From NCBI GenBank assembly GCA_902490735.1, contig CABUFC010000004.1, forward strand, positions 68,040 through 132,039: a stretch of DNA of 64,000 nucleotides. Reading direction: 5' to 3'. Every line of letters starts with the position of its first letter. The first letter of the stretch is position 1. Source of the stretch: an uncultured Oscillospiraceae bacterium. Its GTDB lineage: Bacteria > Bacillota > Clostridia > Oscillospirales > Acutalibacteraceae. Below the pieces are notes generated by a model that was given only the letters and a program-made list of their open reading frames with translations, did not search any database and was not told the origin of the DNA. The position numbers and the translations under genes are program-made. Positions 1 to 9,097 of this stretch are shown here, one piece after another.

Positions 1-25
1 CGGAGAATTTAAAGATTATTCTCCG
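1..25. terminator. Hairpin terminator at window edge
   Basis: An 8-bp stem (CGGAGAAT at 1-8 with ATTCTCCG at 18-25) is followed on the plus strand by a T-rich run. It lies just beyond the stop of the minus-strand rubrerythrin gene and can end transcripts from both sides; the minus-strand T-run would lie outside the window. Confidence 0.7.
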
Positions 26-34
26 GTTTTTATT

Positions 35-592
35 TTAATAGTTTTCTGCGTTTACTTCAAAATATGCTTGTGGGTGTGCACATACCGGGCAAATTTCCGG
101 CGCTTTCGTGCCTACTACTATATGTCCGCAATTTCGGCATTCCCATACCTTAACTTCGCTTTTTTCAAATACCTTCTGTGCTTCAACATTGCTAAGCAAT
201 TTTCGATAGCGTTCTTCGTGGTGCTTTTCGATGGCGCCTACCGCGCGGAACTTTTCAGCAAGTTCCAAAAAGCCTTCTTCTTCGGCGGTTTTTGCAAAAT
301 CTTCGTACATATCGGTCCATTCGTAGTTTTCACCGTCAGCCGCAGCCGATAAATTTTCTGCTGTTGAACCGATGCCGTTTAATTCTTTAAACCACATTTT
401 AGCATGTTCTTTTTCATTCTCTGCCGTTTTTAAAAACAGGGCGGCAATTTGCTCGTAGCCTTCTTTTTTTGCTTTTGAAGCAAAGTAGGTGTACTTGTTT
501 CTCGCCTGCGATTCACCGGCGAATGCCGCGGCGAGGTTTTTTTCGGTTTTAGTACCTGCATACGGGTTTAATTTTTCTTTGTTTTCTGCCAT
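35..592 (-). CDS. rbr: Rubrerythrin
   Basis: Cytoplasmic non-haem iron peroxidase that reduces hydrogen peroxide in anaerobes. The 185-residue protein has an N-terminal ferritin-like domain (about residues 10-145) with the diiron ligands in GESQARNKY and EKEHAK and a second helix pair ending in EKHHEERY, followed by a C-terminal rubredoxin domain with CRNCG and CPVCAHP. The start is the ATG at 592 because it has GGAGGATAATAAA before it; an in-frame upstream start would add 18 unrelated residues. It follows the YitT gene by 13 bp and is probably cotranscribed with it. Identification is firm. Confidence 0.95.
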   Translation of the reverse strand: MAENKEKLNPYAGTKTEKNLAAAFAGESQARNKYTYFASKAKKEGYEQIAALFLKTAENEKEHAKMWFKELNGIGSTAENLSAAADGENYEWTDMYEDFAKTAEEEGFLELAEKFRAVGAIEKHHEERYRKLLSNVEAQKVFEKSEVKVWECRNCGHIVVGTKAPEICPVCAHPQAYFEVNAENY

Positions 593-605
593 TTTATTAT
601 CCTCC

Positions 606-1463
606 TTATGACAATGTATAATGAAAGCCTTTTCCGATAATCTCACTGGTCTCGGTCGCTATAATAAACGAATGCGGGTCAAGCTTTTTAACGTATTCTT
701 TTAAACTCTCCGCCTGCCTTGCGTTAAGCGCCACTAAAAGCACCGCTTTTTTATCATGATCGTAGGCGCCTAAAAACGAATCGCTTACGGTTGCGCTTTT
801 GTGTATATTTTCTGTTATGTATTTTAACACATTATCTTTGTATTTGGGATCTATTATTATTGTGCAGTATTTTGAAAGATAAATATTATGCGCCGCATAG
901 TTCATAAGAAGAGTTTTTAAAGAAAGACCGAGCACGGAATACAGCCCCGTTTCAACATTAAAAGCGATAAAAGTTATACTTACGATTAATACGTCGACTA
1001 AAAAAAGAGCTTTGGATATTTGTATGTGGCTGTATTTTTTTACAATCATTGCAATAATGTCGGTGCCGCCCGCAGACGCATTCTGATTAAAAACTATAAC
1101 GCTGCCCATGGCGGTTAGCACAGTTGCAAATATAAGCTCTAATAACGGCTGCGAGGTAAGCGGTTTTGACAAAGGAACTAATCTTTCGAGTACAAGCGTC
1201 ATCACCGATAAAAGGGTAGAGGAATATATGGTTTTTATACCGAATCCGCGGCCTATTACAATAAATCCCAAAACAAGCAAAAGCATGTTTAATATAAAAA
1301 ACAGCGTCCCTGAGGAAAACTTAGGAAAAAACGCCGACAATATAACGGAAATACCGCTGACTCCGCCGGTGCAGAAATTGTTGGGGAATTTAAAAAAATA
1401 GATGCCTACCGAAAAAAACAGAGTTCCGAGTGTAACAAGGCCGAATTCCTTTATTTTTTTCAC
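606..1463 (-). CDS. YitT family membrane protein (DUF161/DUF2179)
   Basis: Integral membrane protein of the YitT family, whose transported substrate, if any, is not established. The 285 residues contain five or six hydrophobic segments in the first 200 residues, with the family motif TGGVSGIS near residue 32 and SAGGTDIIA near residue 130, then a soluble DUF2179 domain (about residues 210-280). The start is a GTG preceded by GGAGGGG. A sigma-A promoter lies upstream, back to back with the promoter of the acyltransferase. The family assignment is strong; the role is unknown. Confidence 0.88.
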   Translation of the reverse strand: MKKIKEFGLVTLGTLFFSVGIYFFKFPNNFCTGGVSGISVILSAFFPKFSSGTLFFILNMLLLVLGFIVIGRGFGIKTIYSSTLLSVMTLVLERLVPLSKPLTSQPLLELIFATVLTAMGSVIVFNQNASAGGTDIIAMIVKKYSHIQISKALFLVDVLIVSITFIAFNVETGLYSVLGLSLKTLLMNYAAHNIYLSKYCTIIIDPKYKDNVLKYITENIHKSATVSDSFLGAYDHDKKAVLLVALNARQAESLKEYVKKLDPHSFIIATETSEIIGKGFHYTLS

Positions 1464-1483
1464 ATCTATCCCCTCCGGCGAAC

Positions 1484-1512
1484 ATTATAACCTTTTTTGT
1501 TTTCCAAGTCAA
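1484..1512 (-). promoter_or_regulatory. Promoter of the YitT-rubrerythrin unit
   Basis: On the minus strand TTGACT (1507-1512) and TATAAT (1484-1489) are separated by 17 bp, 20 bp before the GTG start. Confidence 0.7.
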
Positions 1513-1529
1513 CAAAAAACAATATTTTA

Positions 1530-1558
1530 TTGTGCGCAAACGTTATTTATGATATAAT
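1530..1558 (+). promoter_or_regulatory. Promoter of the acyltransferase gene
   Basis: TATAAT at 1553-1558 has a weak -35 hexamer TTGTGC at 1530-1535 with 17-bp spacing. It lies back to back with the YitT promoter, so one short interval serves both genes. Confidence 0.5.
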
Positions 1559-1586
1559 TATTAAAACTGTTTCAGAGGGTGAAATC

Positions 1587-2690
1587 ATGCCGGCTTACGA
1601 ACGCAATTACGGAATTGACGCTTTGCGGATTTTGTCGATGATAATGATACCGGTTCTCCATGTCCTGGGACATGGCGGCATACTGGCGTCTGCCGCCAAA
1701 TTGTCTTTAAATTACAGCGTCGCGTGGCTTTTGGAAATAGCCTGTTTCGGCGCCATAAACCTATTCGGTATGATTTCCGGCTACGTAGGATACGGCAAAA
1801 AAATTAAGTATGCAAATATTATAGTGCTTACCTTACAGGTATTATTTTATAAAATAATAATTACGGCTTTGTTTGCGGTATTTGTACCCGGTTCGGTTGG
1901 TATTAAGGGTATGCTCACGTCACTGCTGCCGCTATATTCCGATACGTATTGGTATTTTTCCGCCTATTTTGGAATGTTCTTTTTTATCCCGTTTTTAAAC
2001 TACCTTTTAGAAAATTTAAACAAACAGCGTTTACAGATTTTAATATTCAGCATATTGCTTTGTTTTTGCTTAATAACGACTCTTTTTCATCAGGATTTTG
2101 CCGCGGTAAAATTCGGGTATAGTTCGTTGTGGTTGGCGTCGCTTTACATAATGGGCGGGTATATTAAAAAATATGACGTGGGTAAAAATATAAAAACCGG
2201 CAAACTGTTTTCAGGTTATTTAATATTTACCGGCATAAGCTTTTTGTCACGCATAGGTATAGAGCTTGTAACCAAACTCGTTTTTAAGCGCCCGATGGAC
2301 GGGGGATATCTCATTCAATATGTTTCTCCCACAATAGTTTTAGGCTCCGTGTTTTTATTCCTTTATTTTACAAGGCTTTCATTTAACAACAACATAGCAA
2401 AAAGGATTGTTTCTTTTTTTACACCGGCGACCTTCGGCGTTTATTTAATTCACGATTTCCCTTTAGTGCGTCAATATTTTATTTTACACAAATTTGAGTT
2501 TTTGTTAAACTATAACCCGATTATTATGATGTTGGCGGTAATAGCCGCCGCGCTGGGCATTTTTATAGTTTGCGCTTTAATCGATAAATTAAGAATACTG
2601 TTGTTTAAACTGTTAAAAATTAAAGCCGGCATGGAAGCGCTTGAAAGACGGGTAAAGTCCGGCTTAATAAAACTGTATGCAAAATTTTAA
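1587..2690 (+). CDS. Acyltransferase 3 family membrane protein
   Basis: Membrane-bound acyltransferase-3 family protein (367 residues), a family that O-acylates cell-surface sugars or peptidoglycan. The N-terminus has the family pattern YGIDALRILSM followed by HVLGHGG, whose histidine is the usual catalytic position, and about ten transmembrane segments fill the rest. The ATG at 1587 is used because GAGGGTG stands 7 bp before it and the residues upstream do not match the family start. It is transcribed alone and ends at a strong terminator. The acyl acceptor cannot be read from the sequence. Confidence 0.85.
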   Translation: MPAYERNYGIDALRILSMIMIPVLHVLGHGGILASAAKLSLNYSVAWLLEIACFGAINLFGMISGYVGYGKKIKYANIIVLTLQVLFYKIIITALFAVFVPGSVGIKGMLTSLLPLYSDTYWYFSAYFGMFFFIPFLNYLLENLNKQRLQILIFSILLCFCLITTLFHQDFAAVKFGYSSLWLASLYIMGGYIKKYDVGKNIKTGKLFSGYLIFTGISFLSRIGIELVTKLVFKRPMDGGYLIQYVSPTIVLGSVFLFLYFTRLSFNNNIAKRIVSFFTPATFGVYLIHDFPLVRQYFILHKFEFLLNYNPIIMMLAVIAAALGIFIVCALIDKLRILLFKLLKIKAGMEALERRVKSGLIKLYAKF

Positions 2691-2744
2691 TAGACACAGA
2701 ACAAAGGCAAAAAGAACATGGAAAAATTTCTGAAAATAATTAAA

Positions 2745-2772
2745 GCGGAAAGCCGGGCTTTCCGCCTTTTTT
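2745..2772. terminator. Bidirectional terminator
   Basis: A 9-bp stem GCGGAAAGC/GCTTTCCGC with a 3-nt loop is followed by a T-run at 2767-2772. It separates the convergent acyltransferase and GH20-like genes. Confidence 0.85.
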
Positions 2773-4372
2773 ATATGTTGTTTGCAAAAGTGATATAGTT
2801 AAAGAAGTTGTTATCGCAGTAGCGGTCTTCGGTGGGTTCCATATTGCTTGGCATTAAAACCTCTTGCTCGAGCTCGTCGATAGGCTCGTTACACTCAATA
2901 AATTGTTTCAGCCGGTCGCTTACATAATCGTACCGCGCGAGGCTTCCGCCAAGAAGCAGGTGGTTATATTCCAGTCCGCCGTAAGGCTTGTTTTCTGCTA
3001 AATAATAGTCGGAAAAGACTTTAATAAATTCTGTCACGCGGTTTTTAAGCTCGGGTATGCGCTTATTTATTACTTCTTTAAGCTGTGCTTTGTCTTTTGC
3101 TTTGTAAGCTTCGTGGATGGTGCGCGGCAGCTCTGCACGAAGTGCAATTATGCCCGCCGCTTTAGACTGCATATAAAAAAGTCTTTGAAATTCGCCGCCG
3201 TCGGCGTTTAAGTATTCCTTTTCAAGCTGCGCATACTGCTTTGAATAGCCGTCGGACTGCATTAAATAAAGGTTGCTTAAAAAGAGGTCACATATCATTA
3301 GCCACATACTTCTGGTGCTCATATCGCACTTATTGTTTTTAAAAGGATTGTTAAGATAATCGAGAGAATGAAATACATCATAATCGACACCGGTGATCTC
3401 TTTAAAGCGAGATTTGTCAATTTCGTCCGCAGATTGTATTCTGCCGTATGCAAACTCTGCAGCAACAAACAATGTAGGCAAAACCGAGAAAATACTTGCC
3501 TGTGCGCCGCTGTCGGACCAGAGCGAAATTATAAAATGAGGGAATCCTTTTTTGTGACAAACGCGCATTTGCGGAATTAGCCTTTTTATACCGTAATCGT
3601 TTATAGGTGCAAATCCGGCAATCTTCCATGCGGCGCCGCAATAAGCTACGTTTGAAGCTTGCTGCTTAAACGCCGTAAGATTTTTATCAATAATATCTTC
3701 GTCAAACTGAAAATACTCCCAGTAAATTACTTCAACATCATCGGGAATTCTTGCCTTTACTTCTTCGTGTGTTAATTTAGAACGCTTTTCGCTTACAAGC
3801 ATATCTCCCCAAATCTGGACTTTATAATTATACTTCTTCGCTATTTCATTACATCTAGCTAGATGGCGCAAAATAAGGTCTTTTGTATCAGCGTCACCGT
3901 GAATTTCGCGGTATCTTCCGTGACCAAGTCCATAGGTTTCGTCAAAACCTAAATGAATTTTATTGGTTTTTAAGCCCTTTCTTATAGATGCTATCATTTT
4001 TTCGGCAAGTTGATAAACGCGCTCGTCGTCGACTAAAAAGTTTGATTTGTTTTCAAAAAGGTCATTATAGCAATATTGTTTTTTCAGTAAGTCCATATGA
4101 CCGAGCACGTGAATTTGCGCTATAACTTCAATGCCGTGCAAGGATGCGTATTCATCAATTTCTTTAAGCTCATCGGTGCTATAATGGCCTATCATATACC
4201 CAAAATACGGCTCGCCTTCGACTGTATATCCGTAATTAAGCCCTAAATACAGTTCGTTATAACCCATTTCGGAAATTAAATCTATAAACTTTTTTAAACT
4301 TTTTACTGTGGGAGTGCTTCCAGGGGAACAATTTACAAACACAGACAAACGATTAAATTTACACTTGTTCAT
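2771..4372 (-). CDS. GH20-like beta-hexosaminidase, cytoplasmic
   Basis: Predicted glycoside hydrolase of 533 residues related to family 20, which removes terminal N-acetylhexosamine by substrate-assisted catalysis. The TIM-barrel part (about residues 8-320) shows FIDLISEMGYNELYLGL, the strand IAQIHVLGHMD and the characteristic Asp-Glu pair D144-E145 in HLGFDETYG. A helical domain follows. There is no signal peptide, so it would act on imported sugars. RBS AAGGAG precedes the ATG. It is transcribed alone. The family is inferred from motifs, and the substrate could be another hexosamine. Confidence 0.75.
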   Translation of the reverse strand: MNKCKFNRLSVFVNCSPGSTPTVKSLKKFIDLISEMGYNELYLGLNYGYTVEGEPYFGYMIGHYSTDELKEIDEYASLHGIEVIAQIHVLGHMDLLKKQYCYNDLFENKSNFLVDDERVYQLAEKMIASIRKGLKTNKIHLGFDETYGLGHGRYREIHGDADTKDLILRHLARCNEIAKKYNYKVQIWGDMLVSEKRSKLTHEEVKARIPDDVEVIYWEYFQFDEDIIDKNLTAFKQQASNVAYCGAAWKIAGFAPINDYGIKRLIPQMRVCHKKGFPHFIISLWSDSGAQASIFSVLPTLFVAAEFAYGRIQSADEIDKSRFKEITGVDYDVFHSLDYLNNPFKNNKCDMSTRSMWLMICDLFLSNLYLMQSDGYSKQYAQLEKEYLNADGGEFQRLFYMQSKAAGIIALRAELPRTIHEAYKAKDKAQLKEVINKRIPELKNRVTEFIKVFSDYYLAENKPYGGLEYNHLLLGGSLARYDYVSDRLKQFIECNEPIDELEQEVLMPSNMEPTEDRYCDNNFFNYITFANNI

Positions 4373-4513
4373 ATTAAAACTCCTTAAATCTTTTTATCCA
4401 TTCAAAAATCTAACTCAAATGAATGTGTATAATACATTTTGTAGCGTCCGTTTTTTTAGCCCAGCCGCCTTTATTAAAAAACGCTCTAAAAATCTCGAAA
4501 ATCAATGCTATTA

Positions 4514-5029
4514 TTAAATATATTTAACAATTTCGTCAAGCGCTTTCGACTCTTCGTGCCTTGAAGACGGTTCGGAATCCTTAGCTTTATATCCGATGGG
4601 CATAAGAATGACCGATTTTTCGTTTTTTGGTATATTAAATTCACGCTCGATTAAACTGTTTGAAAAATAATTGCAGTAACATGTGCCAAGGCCCTGCTCT
4701 TCTGCGGCAAGCATAATATAGGTTGCAGTTATACTTACATCTTCAACGCCGGAATGCACACCATCCTCGAGCGGATTTTGCCATTCTTCGTCTGTATTAT
4801 ATGTAAAAAGCAAAACCGTGGAAGCGCCGTAAACGCATGAGGTTAGTTCCCTGAGTTTTTTTATGCCGGCATCACTTTTTATAACATATATTCTTTGCGG
4901 CTGTTGATTTTTTGCCGTTGGTGCTAAATTCCCTATTTGTAAAATCTTATTAAGTTTTTCACTTTCTATTTCTTTTGAAGAAAATTTCCTTACCGAATAT
5001 CTTTTTTCTGCAAGCTCCTTAAAATCCAT
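4514..5029 (-). CDS. Nitroreductase family FMN protein
   Basis: Small nitroreductase-family oxidoreductase (171 residues) expected to bind FMN and use NAD(P)H. Visible family features are the N-terminal KRYSVRKFSSKEI, LAPTAKNQQPQRIYV near residue 35, the segment EEQGLGTCYCNYFSN and a C-terminal RHEESKALDEIVKYI. It is 17 bp downstream of the LtrA-like gene on the same strand, so the two are probably one transcript. The physiological substrate is unknown. Confidence 0.88.
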   Translation of the reverse strand: MDFKELAEKRYSVRKFSSKEIESEKLNKILQIGNLAPTAKNQQPQRIYVIKSDAGIKKLRELTSCVYGASTVLLFTYNTDEEWQNPLEDGVHSGVEDVSITATYIMLAAEEQGLGTCYCNYFSNSLIEREFNIPKNEKSVILMPIGYKAKDSEPSSRHEESKALDEIVKYI

Positions 5030-5046
5030 AACTATCTCCTATAAAA

Positions 5047-6168
5047 TTATTTGACTTTTTCGCCTTTAAAAGTTAAAAGCATAAATATTCCGAAAACAAA
5101 CAGCACGGAAATCGCAATATTTATATACATTATACTTCTAAAAGCAATCATTAATATAACAAAACAAAGTGCCGCCACGACAAGAAGAGCAACAAATTTT
5201 TTGTCGAACTCACATCGTTTTTTGGCATAAATACCGGTTAAAAACAAACAAATAAAATAAATTAAAAACGACACTGTTAAAAAAACGGTTTTATGTAAAA
5301 GCGAAACTTTTTCATCACGCATAAACTCAAGCGCAACCGAAATATTGTTTAAAGCAAATATCAAAAATACGTGTATCATCATATATCCGGTGCCGTTAGT
5401 CGTAATAAGCCGATCTAACATCTTGTTATACATATAGCCGTAGCTTAAAAGCAGTCCCGCAACAATTAAAAACGCACACCCCGAAAAATATAGGGTATTA
5501 AATCCTAAGTCGCCGTCAAAATAGGACGCTAAAGATATTATCATTTCGCCGAAGGTAAAAACAACATAAAGCATAGCACGCTCAGAAAGATGTGCAAAAT
5601 CCACCGGCACCAACGCATTTATCCTGCCGGATAAAGCGGTTGCGATTATACCGAAAAGTATGGGAACATAAGCAATTGAAACGCCCGATAGATTATAAAC
5701 AATCAAATGCAAAAATACAAGAGCTGCCTCGGTAAAAATAATAAAAGCTTTGCGTTTAAGCTGTGTTAATTCCCAAAAAGCATTCTTGTGATTTTTAAGC
5801 TCGATTACATGCTGTATGGCTATATTTATAAGAATAAGCGCCCACGCTATAGAATATCGGTTTACTGAAGACTGCCAGTGAACGCTGGTACCATCCGCCA
5901 TATAGTACAAAAGATACATATTTATAAAAAGAAAAATATGATCTCGAATGCCGTTTCTGCCGTAAATATTGATATAAAAAGTGGTAAAATTCCAAATTTG
6001 TATTGCCGCCAATGTGCAAAGAATATATGCCAAAAACACTTCCGGCTTTACAAAACCGTTTTCAATATAATGCAAAAGCGAATTGTTCCGCCCGATTATA
6101 TATACAAAAATCAGATCGTATACCAGCTCTAAATATTCTACCTTTTTTTCATCCTTAATGTTCAACAT
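5047..6168 (-). CDS. Low temperature requirement A (LtrA)-like membrane protein
   Basis: Polytopic membrane protein of 373 residues with about ten transmembrane helices. The N-terminal VEYLELVYDLIFVYIIGRN matches the ELFFDLVFV signature of the LtrA family. LtrA was named from a Listeria cold-growth phenotype, but its biochemical role is not known. A well-formed promoter lies about 26 bp before the start and the nitroreductase gene follows. The family call is reasonable; no function can be assigned. Confidence 0.75.
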   Translation of the reverse strand: MLNIKDEKKVEYLELVYDLIFVYIIGRNNSLLHYIENGFVKPEVFLAYILCTLAAIQIWNFTTFYINIYGRNGIRDHIFLFINMYLLYYMADGTSVHWQSSVNRYSIAWALILINIAIQHVIELKNHKNAFWELTQLKRKAFIIFTEAALVFLHLIVYNLSGVSIAYVPILFGIIATALSGRINALVPVDFAHLSERAMLYVVFTFGEMIISLASYFDGDLGFNTLYFSGCAFLIVAGLLLSYGYMYNKMLDRLITTNGTGYMMIHVFLIFALNNISVALEFMRDEKVSLLHKTVFLTVSFLIYFICLFLTGIYAKKRCEFDKKFVALLVVAALCFVILMIAFRSIMYINIAISVLFVFGIFMLLTFKGEKVK

Positions 6169-6193
6169 AAAATACCTTTAAATATTTTTTTTA

Positions 6194-6222
6194 ATTATAT
6201 AATATCTGCCATGCTTTTGCAA
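6194..6222 (-). promoter_or_regulatory. Promoter of the LtrA-nitroreductase unit
   Basis: On the minus strand TTGCAA (6217-6222) and TATAAT (6194-6199) are 17 bp apart. Confidence 0.6.
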
Positions 6223-6305
6223 ACTAATTTCTTGACATAATTGGGTTTTTCTAAACGTATTTATAAATGCAGTTTTATAATACACCAAAAATATTTATAC
6301 TAAAT

Positions 6306-6331
6306 AAGGCAGGTTAAATTTAACCTGCCTT
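6306..6331 (-). terminator. Terminator after nhaC
   Basis: A perfect 26-bp palindrome (AAGGCAGGTTAAA and its complement) lies 3 bp past the nhaC stop. The following minus-strand sequence is AT-rich with only short T-runs, so efficiency is uncertain. Confidence 0.65.
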
Positions 6332-6334
6332 AAA

Positions 6335-7831
6335 TTAATTTTTCTTGAACTCAAATTTATTAAGAAAAAGAACCGACCCCACAAGAAGCACCGTGCACAC
6401 CGCAAGGGAAATCCATGGCGTTAAAGTAAATCCGGATATTAAATAGCCGACTGCACATATTACCGCAACAAGCGTTGCATACGGAATCTGAGTTTCTACG
6501 TGGCGTATATGCTTGCACTCAGAGCCTGTGGACGACAAAATTGTGGTATCCGATATCGGCGAACAATGATCCCCGTATACCGAGCCTGCAAGAGTTGCCC
6601 CAAGCGCCGGTATAAGATAAGCGGCCGCGGCATCTGCTTTGCAAATCATTGTTACTATAGGTATAAGCATTCCAAATGTTCCCCAGGATGTTCCCATTGA
6701 AAAGCTCATCAATGCCGCAATTACAAAAATAAGAACAGGAAGAAGTCCCAAAGGCAAATTGGCGGTACTTACAAATCCGGAAATAAACACGCCTGTACCT
6801 ATAAGTTCGCGGCACACGCCGCCAAGGCTCCATGAAAGAACAAGTATAAGCATGGGCGGCACTATACTGCTTATGCCGGACACAATAGATTCGATAAATA
6901 CTTTTGCCGTCATTAATTTGCGCGGCAAATACAAAATAAATGCCATAACGAGGCCGGCAAAAGCGCCTAAAGTAAGTCCGGCCGTCGGGTTATAGCCTAT
7001 AGCCTCTGAAAAACTAACCCCTCTAAAAAATCCGCCAACATATGCCATTCCAAGTACGGCGCAAACAATCAGCACCAAAATCGGAAGAACAAGGTCTATT
7101 ACTCTTCCTTTGCCACTAATCGAGCTTTCGGTTTTTTCTTCCGGGTTTTTATTTAGCTCTGCAAGCTTTTCAGCCTTTTTCATAGGTCCAAAATCCTTGC
7201 CGGTAAAGGACAAAAACAAAACCATTGCAATGGTCAAAAGTGCATATAGATTATAAGGAATTGTAGAAAGAAAAACATTAAATCCGCCGGTTTCACTTAC
7301 TTCACTTGCAACGGCGACCGCCCAGCTTGACACCGGTGCTATAATGCAGACCGGCGCCGCAGTGGCGTCGATTATATATGCAAGTTTTTCACGGGAAATA
7401 TTTAGCCTGTCGGTAATAGGACGCATAACCGTTCCGACAGTAAGGCAGTTAAATCCGTCATCTATAAATATAAGAATGCCGAGAAGCGATGTCGCAAAAG
7501 CCGCCGAGCGCTTGCTTTTAAGCCTTTTGCCTGCCCAGCGTCCGTAGGCTTCGCTTCCGCCGGACTTTGATACAAGCACTACAACCGCCCACAAAAGCGC
7601 GAGAAAAATAATCATATACGCATTGTCAGCAATTTTTGAACACATCATATCAAATGTAGTGGCTACAGCAGATATAAAGCTGCCATGACTTGCAAACGCA
7701 TAAATAAGCATTCCTGAAAAAAGGCCTGCAAACAAGGACGAATATACCTCTTTTGTAATAAGCGCCAAAGCTATTGCAATTATTGGCGGCAACAAAGATA
7801 TCCATCCGGTTTCTACCATTGTAAATTCCAT
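6335..7831 (-). CDS. nhaC: NhaC family Na+/H+ antiporter
   Basis: Polytopic inner-membrane antiporter of 498 residues, predicted to exchange sodium (or another ion or organic anion) for protons. The protein has 11-12 hydrophobic segments and family motifs including FIDDGFNCLTVGTVMRPI, FSMGTSWGTFGMLIP and GSVYGDHCSPISDTTILSS, the last being typical of the NhaC ion-transporter superfamily. RBS AAAGGAG precedes the ATG and a promoter lies upstream. It is monocistronic. Related carriers such as malate/lactate antiporters share the fold, so the cargo is not certain. Confidence 0.88.
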   Translation of the reverse strand: MEFTMVETGWISLLPPIIAIALALITKEVYSSLFAGLFSGMLIYAFASHGSFISAVATTFDMMCSKIADNAYMIIFLALLWAVVVLVSKSGGSEAYGRWAGKRLKSKRSAAFATSLLGILIFIDDGFNCLTVGTVMRPITDRLNISREKLAYIIDATAAPVCIIAPVSSWAVAVASEVSETGGFNVFLSTIPYNLYALLTIAMVLFLSFTGKDFGPMKKAEKLAELNKNPEEKTESSISGKGRVIDLVLPILVLIVCAVLGMAYVGGFFRGVSFSEAIGYNPTAGLTLGAFAGLVMAFILYLPRKLMTAKVFIESIVSGISSIVPPMLILVLSWSLGGVCRELIGTGVFISGFVSTANLPLGLLPVLIFVIAALMSFSMGTSWGTFGMLIPIVTMICKADAAAAYLIPALGATLAGSVYGDHCSPISDTTILSSTGSECKHIRHVETQIPYATLVAVICAVGYLISGFTLTPWISLAVCTVLLVGSVLFLNKFEFKKN

Positions 7832-7860
7832 ATGCGGCTCCTTTAATTTTTTACAAAAAA

Positions 7861-7889
7861 ATTATAATACCAAAAGTTTTAAAAATCAA
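7861..7889 (-). promoter_or_regulatory. Promoter of nhaC
   Basis: On the minus strand TTGATT (7884-7889) and TATAAT (7861-7866) are separated by 17 bp. Confidence 0.6.
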
Positions 7890-7923
7890 CTTGAAATATT
7901 TTTAAAGATAAAAAAATAAAAGA

Positions 7924-7944
7924 CTCTCAACTTAAAGTTGAGAG
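7924..7944 (-). terminator. Terminator after the 3D-domain gene
   Basis: A 9-bp stem CTCTCAACT/AGTTGAGAG lies immediately after the stop of the 3D-domain gene, followed on the minus strand by a T-rich run. Confidence 0.8.
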
Positions 7945-7951
7945 CCGTTTT

Positions 7952-9097
7952 TTATAAGAAATAAATAATTACATTGCGTCTGCCAAAAGCGTTGCAGGCG
8001 GCTTCTGTTGCCATGTTAAGGTCTACGTTGGTAGGTCTGCTTTTAATAAATCCGCCGGTATCGGCAGCAACACAATATCCGTAAACAAATTTACCGTCGG
8101 TAGATACTATATACATTTTTGTACCGTAAGGTATAATCTTTGGGTTTACAGCAACTATACCCGGTTTTGCACGAACTCCTGTTGCGGTAGCACCGTGTTC
8201 CTCGTGGTAGGCAGTAGCTTGAACAATTTTACTGCTTTTTGCATTTACGGGCACGCCGTTTGCGTCAAGCACTATCGGTGTGCTCGGCTTTAAAACCGAA
8301 ATACAGTTTACGTCGTTTGAAGTTTTTGCGGCTTTGCCGGCAGTCACCGCTTTGGTTGCCGCTTTTGCGGTTGTTGACTTGGCGGTAGTTTTAGCAGCAG
8401 TTGCTTTTGCGGTTTTTTTGGTGCCTACATATTTAACGCCGTTTTCTGCCGCTTTTGTTACAACCGACGATATAACTTCACGTTTTGTTTCTACACCGTT
8501 AACATAGGTGACAGAATACGTGATGGTTTTGCTGCCTTCACTTCCGGCAGTTTTAATTTTAATTGTGCCATACGGCAGAGTTTTTGTTTTTACTTCCTTA
8601 TAAGTAAAAGGAATGGCCTCGGTTTTTACCTCTTGCTTAACCTCAGTAACTGTAATGCCGATTTCTGTGGCGGTATTAAGAACAGCCTTTAAATCTTTAT
8701 CGCAGGAAAGAGTTTCGTTAATTTCTATCCCCGCTTTAATAAGAAGCTCTTCTACTGTTGTAGTGGTTGTAAAAACAACATCCATATTGTCGCCTTTAAT
8801 AAGTGTAACCGGGAAGGCGCGCTCAACTGTAATTTGATTACCGTCTTTTAAAATCTTATCGTCTTTTCCTAATGTTACGCTTGCCATAGCAAGAATATCG
8901 CGAGGTTTATCGGTAAGCGCATATAGATCTACGGTTTTTTCACCATCGTGTACCTGATAAAAGTTTACGCCTACTGCCCCCGCTAACGACGACGTGCTTA
9001 AAACGGCGGCGCACAATACCATGCACACAAATGTTATGAAATGCACAGGTCCGCTTGGAACCCTTTTTGCCTTTCTTTTAATGTTTTTAAATACCAT
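7952..9097 (-). CDS. Exported G5 / 3D-domain cell wall protein (YabE/YocH-like)
   Basis: Exported or membrane-anchored wall-active protein of 381 residues, similar in architecture to YabE and resuscitation-promoting-factor-like proteins. An N-terminal hydrophobic segment (about residues 17-45) is followed by a DUF348-like segment, a G5 domain (about 150-225), an Ala/Lys/Thr-rich linker (about 230-265) and a C-terminal 3D domain with AADTGG and VDLNM that carry the acidic residues of the active site. The 3D fold cleaves peptidoglycan in relatives. The ATG at 9097 is chosen for AAAGGAGAACTAT before it; an upstream start would add 18 residues. Transcribed alone. Confidence 0.87.
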   Translation of the reverse strand: MVFKNIKRKAKRVPSGPVHFITFVCMVLCAAVLSTSSLAGAVGVNFYQVHDGEKTVDLYALTDKPRDILAMASVTLGKDDKILKDGNQITVERAFPVTLIKGDNMDVVFTTTTTVEELLIKAGIEINETLSCDKDLKAVLNTATEIGITVTEVKQEVKTEAIPFTYKEVKTKTLPYGTIKIKTAGSEGSKTITYSVTYVNGVETKREVISSVVTKAAENGVKYVGTKKTAKATAAKTTAKSTTAKAATKAVTAGKAAKTSNDVNCISVLKPSTPIVLDANGVPVNAKSSKIVQATAYHEEHGATATGVRAKPGIVAVNPKIIPYGTKMYIVSTDGKFVYGYCVAADTGGFIKSRPTNVDLNMATEAACNAFGRRNVIIYFL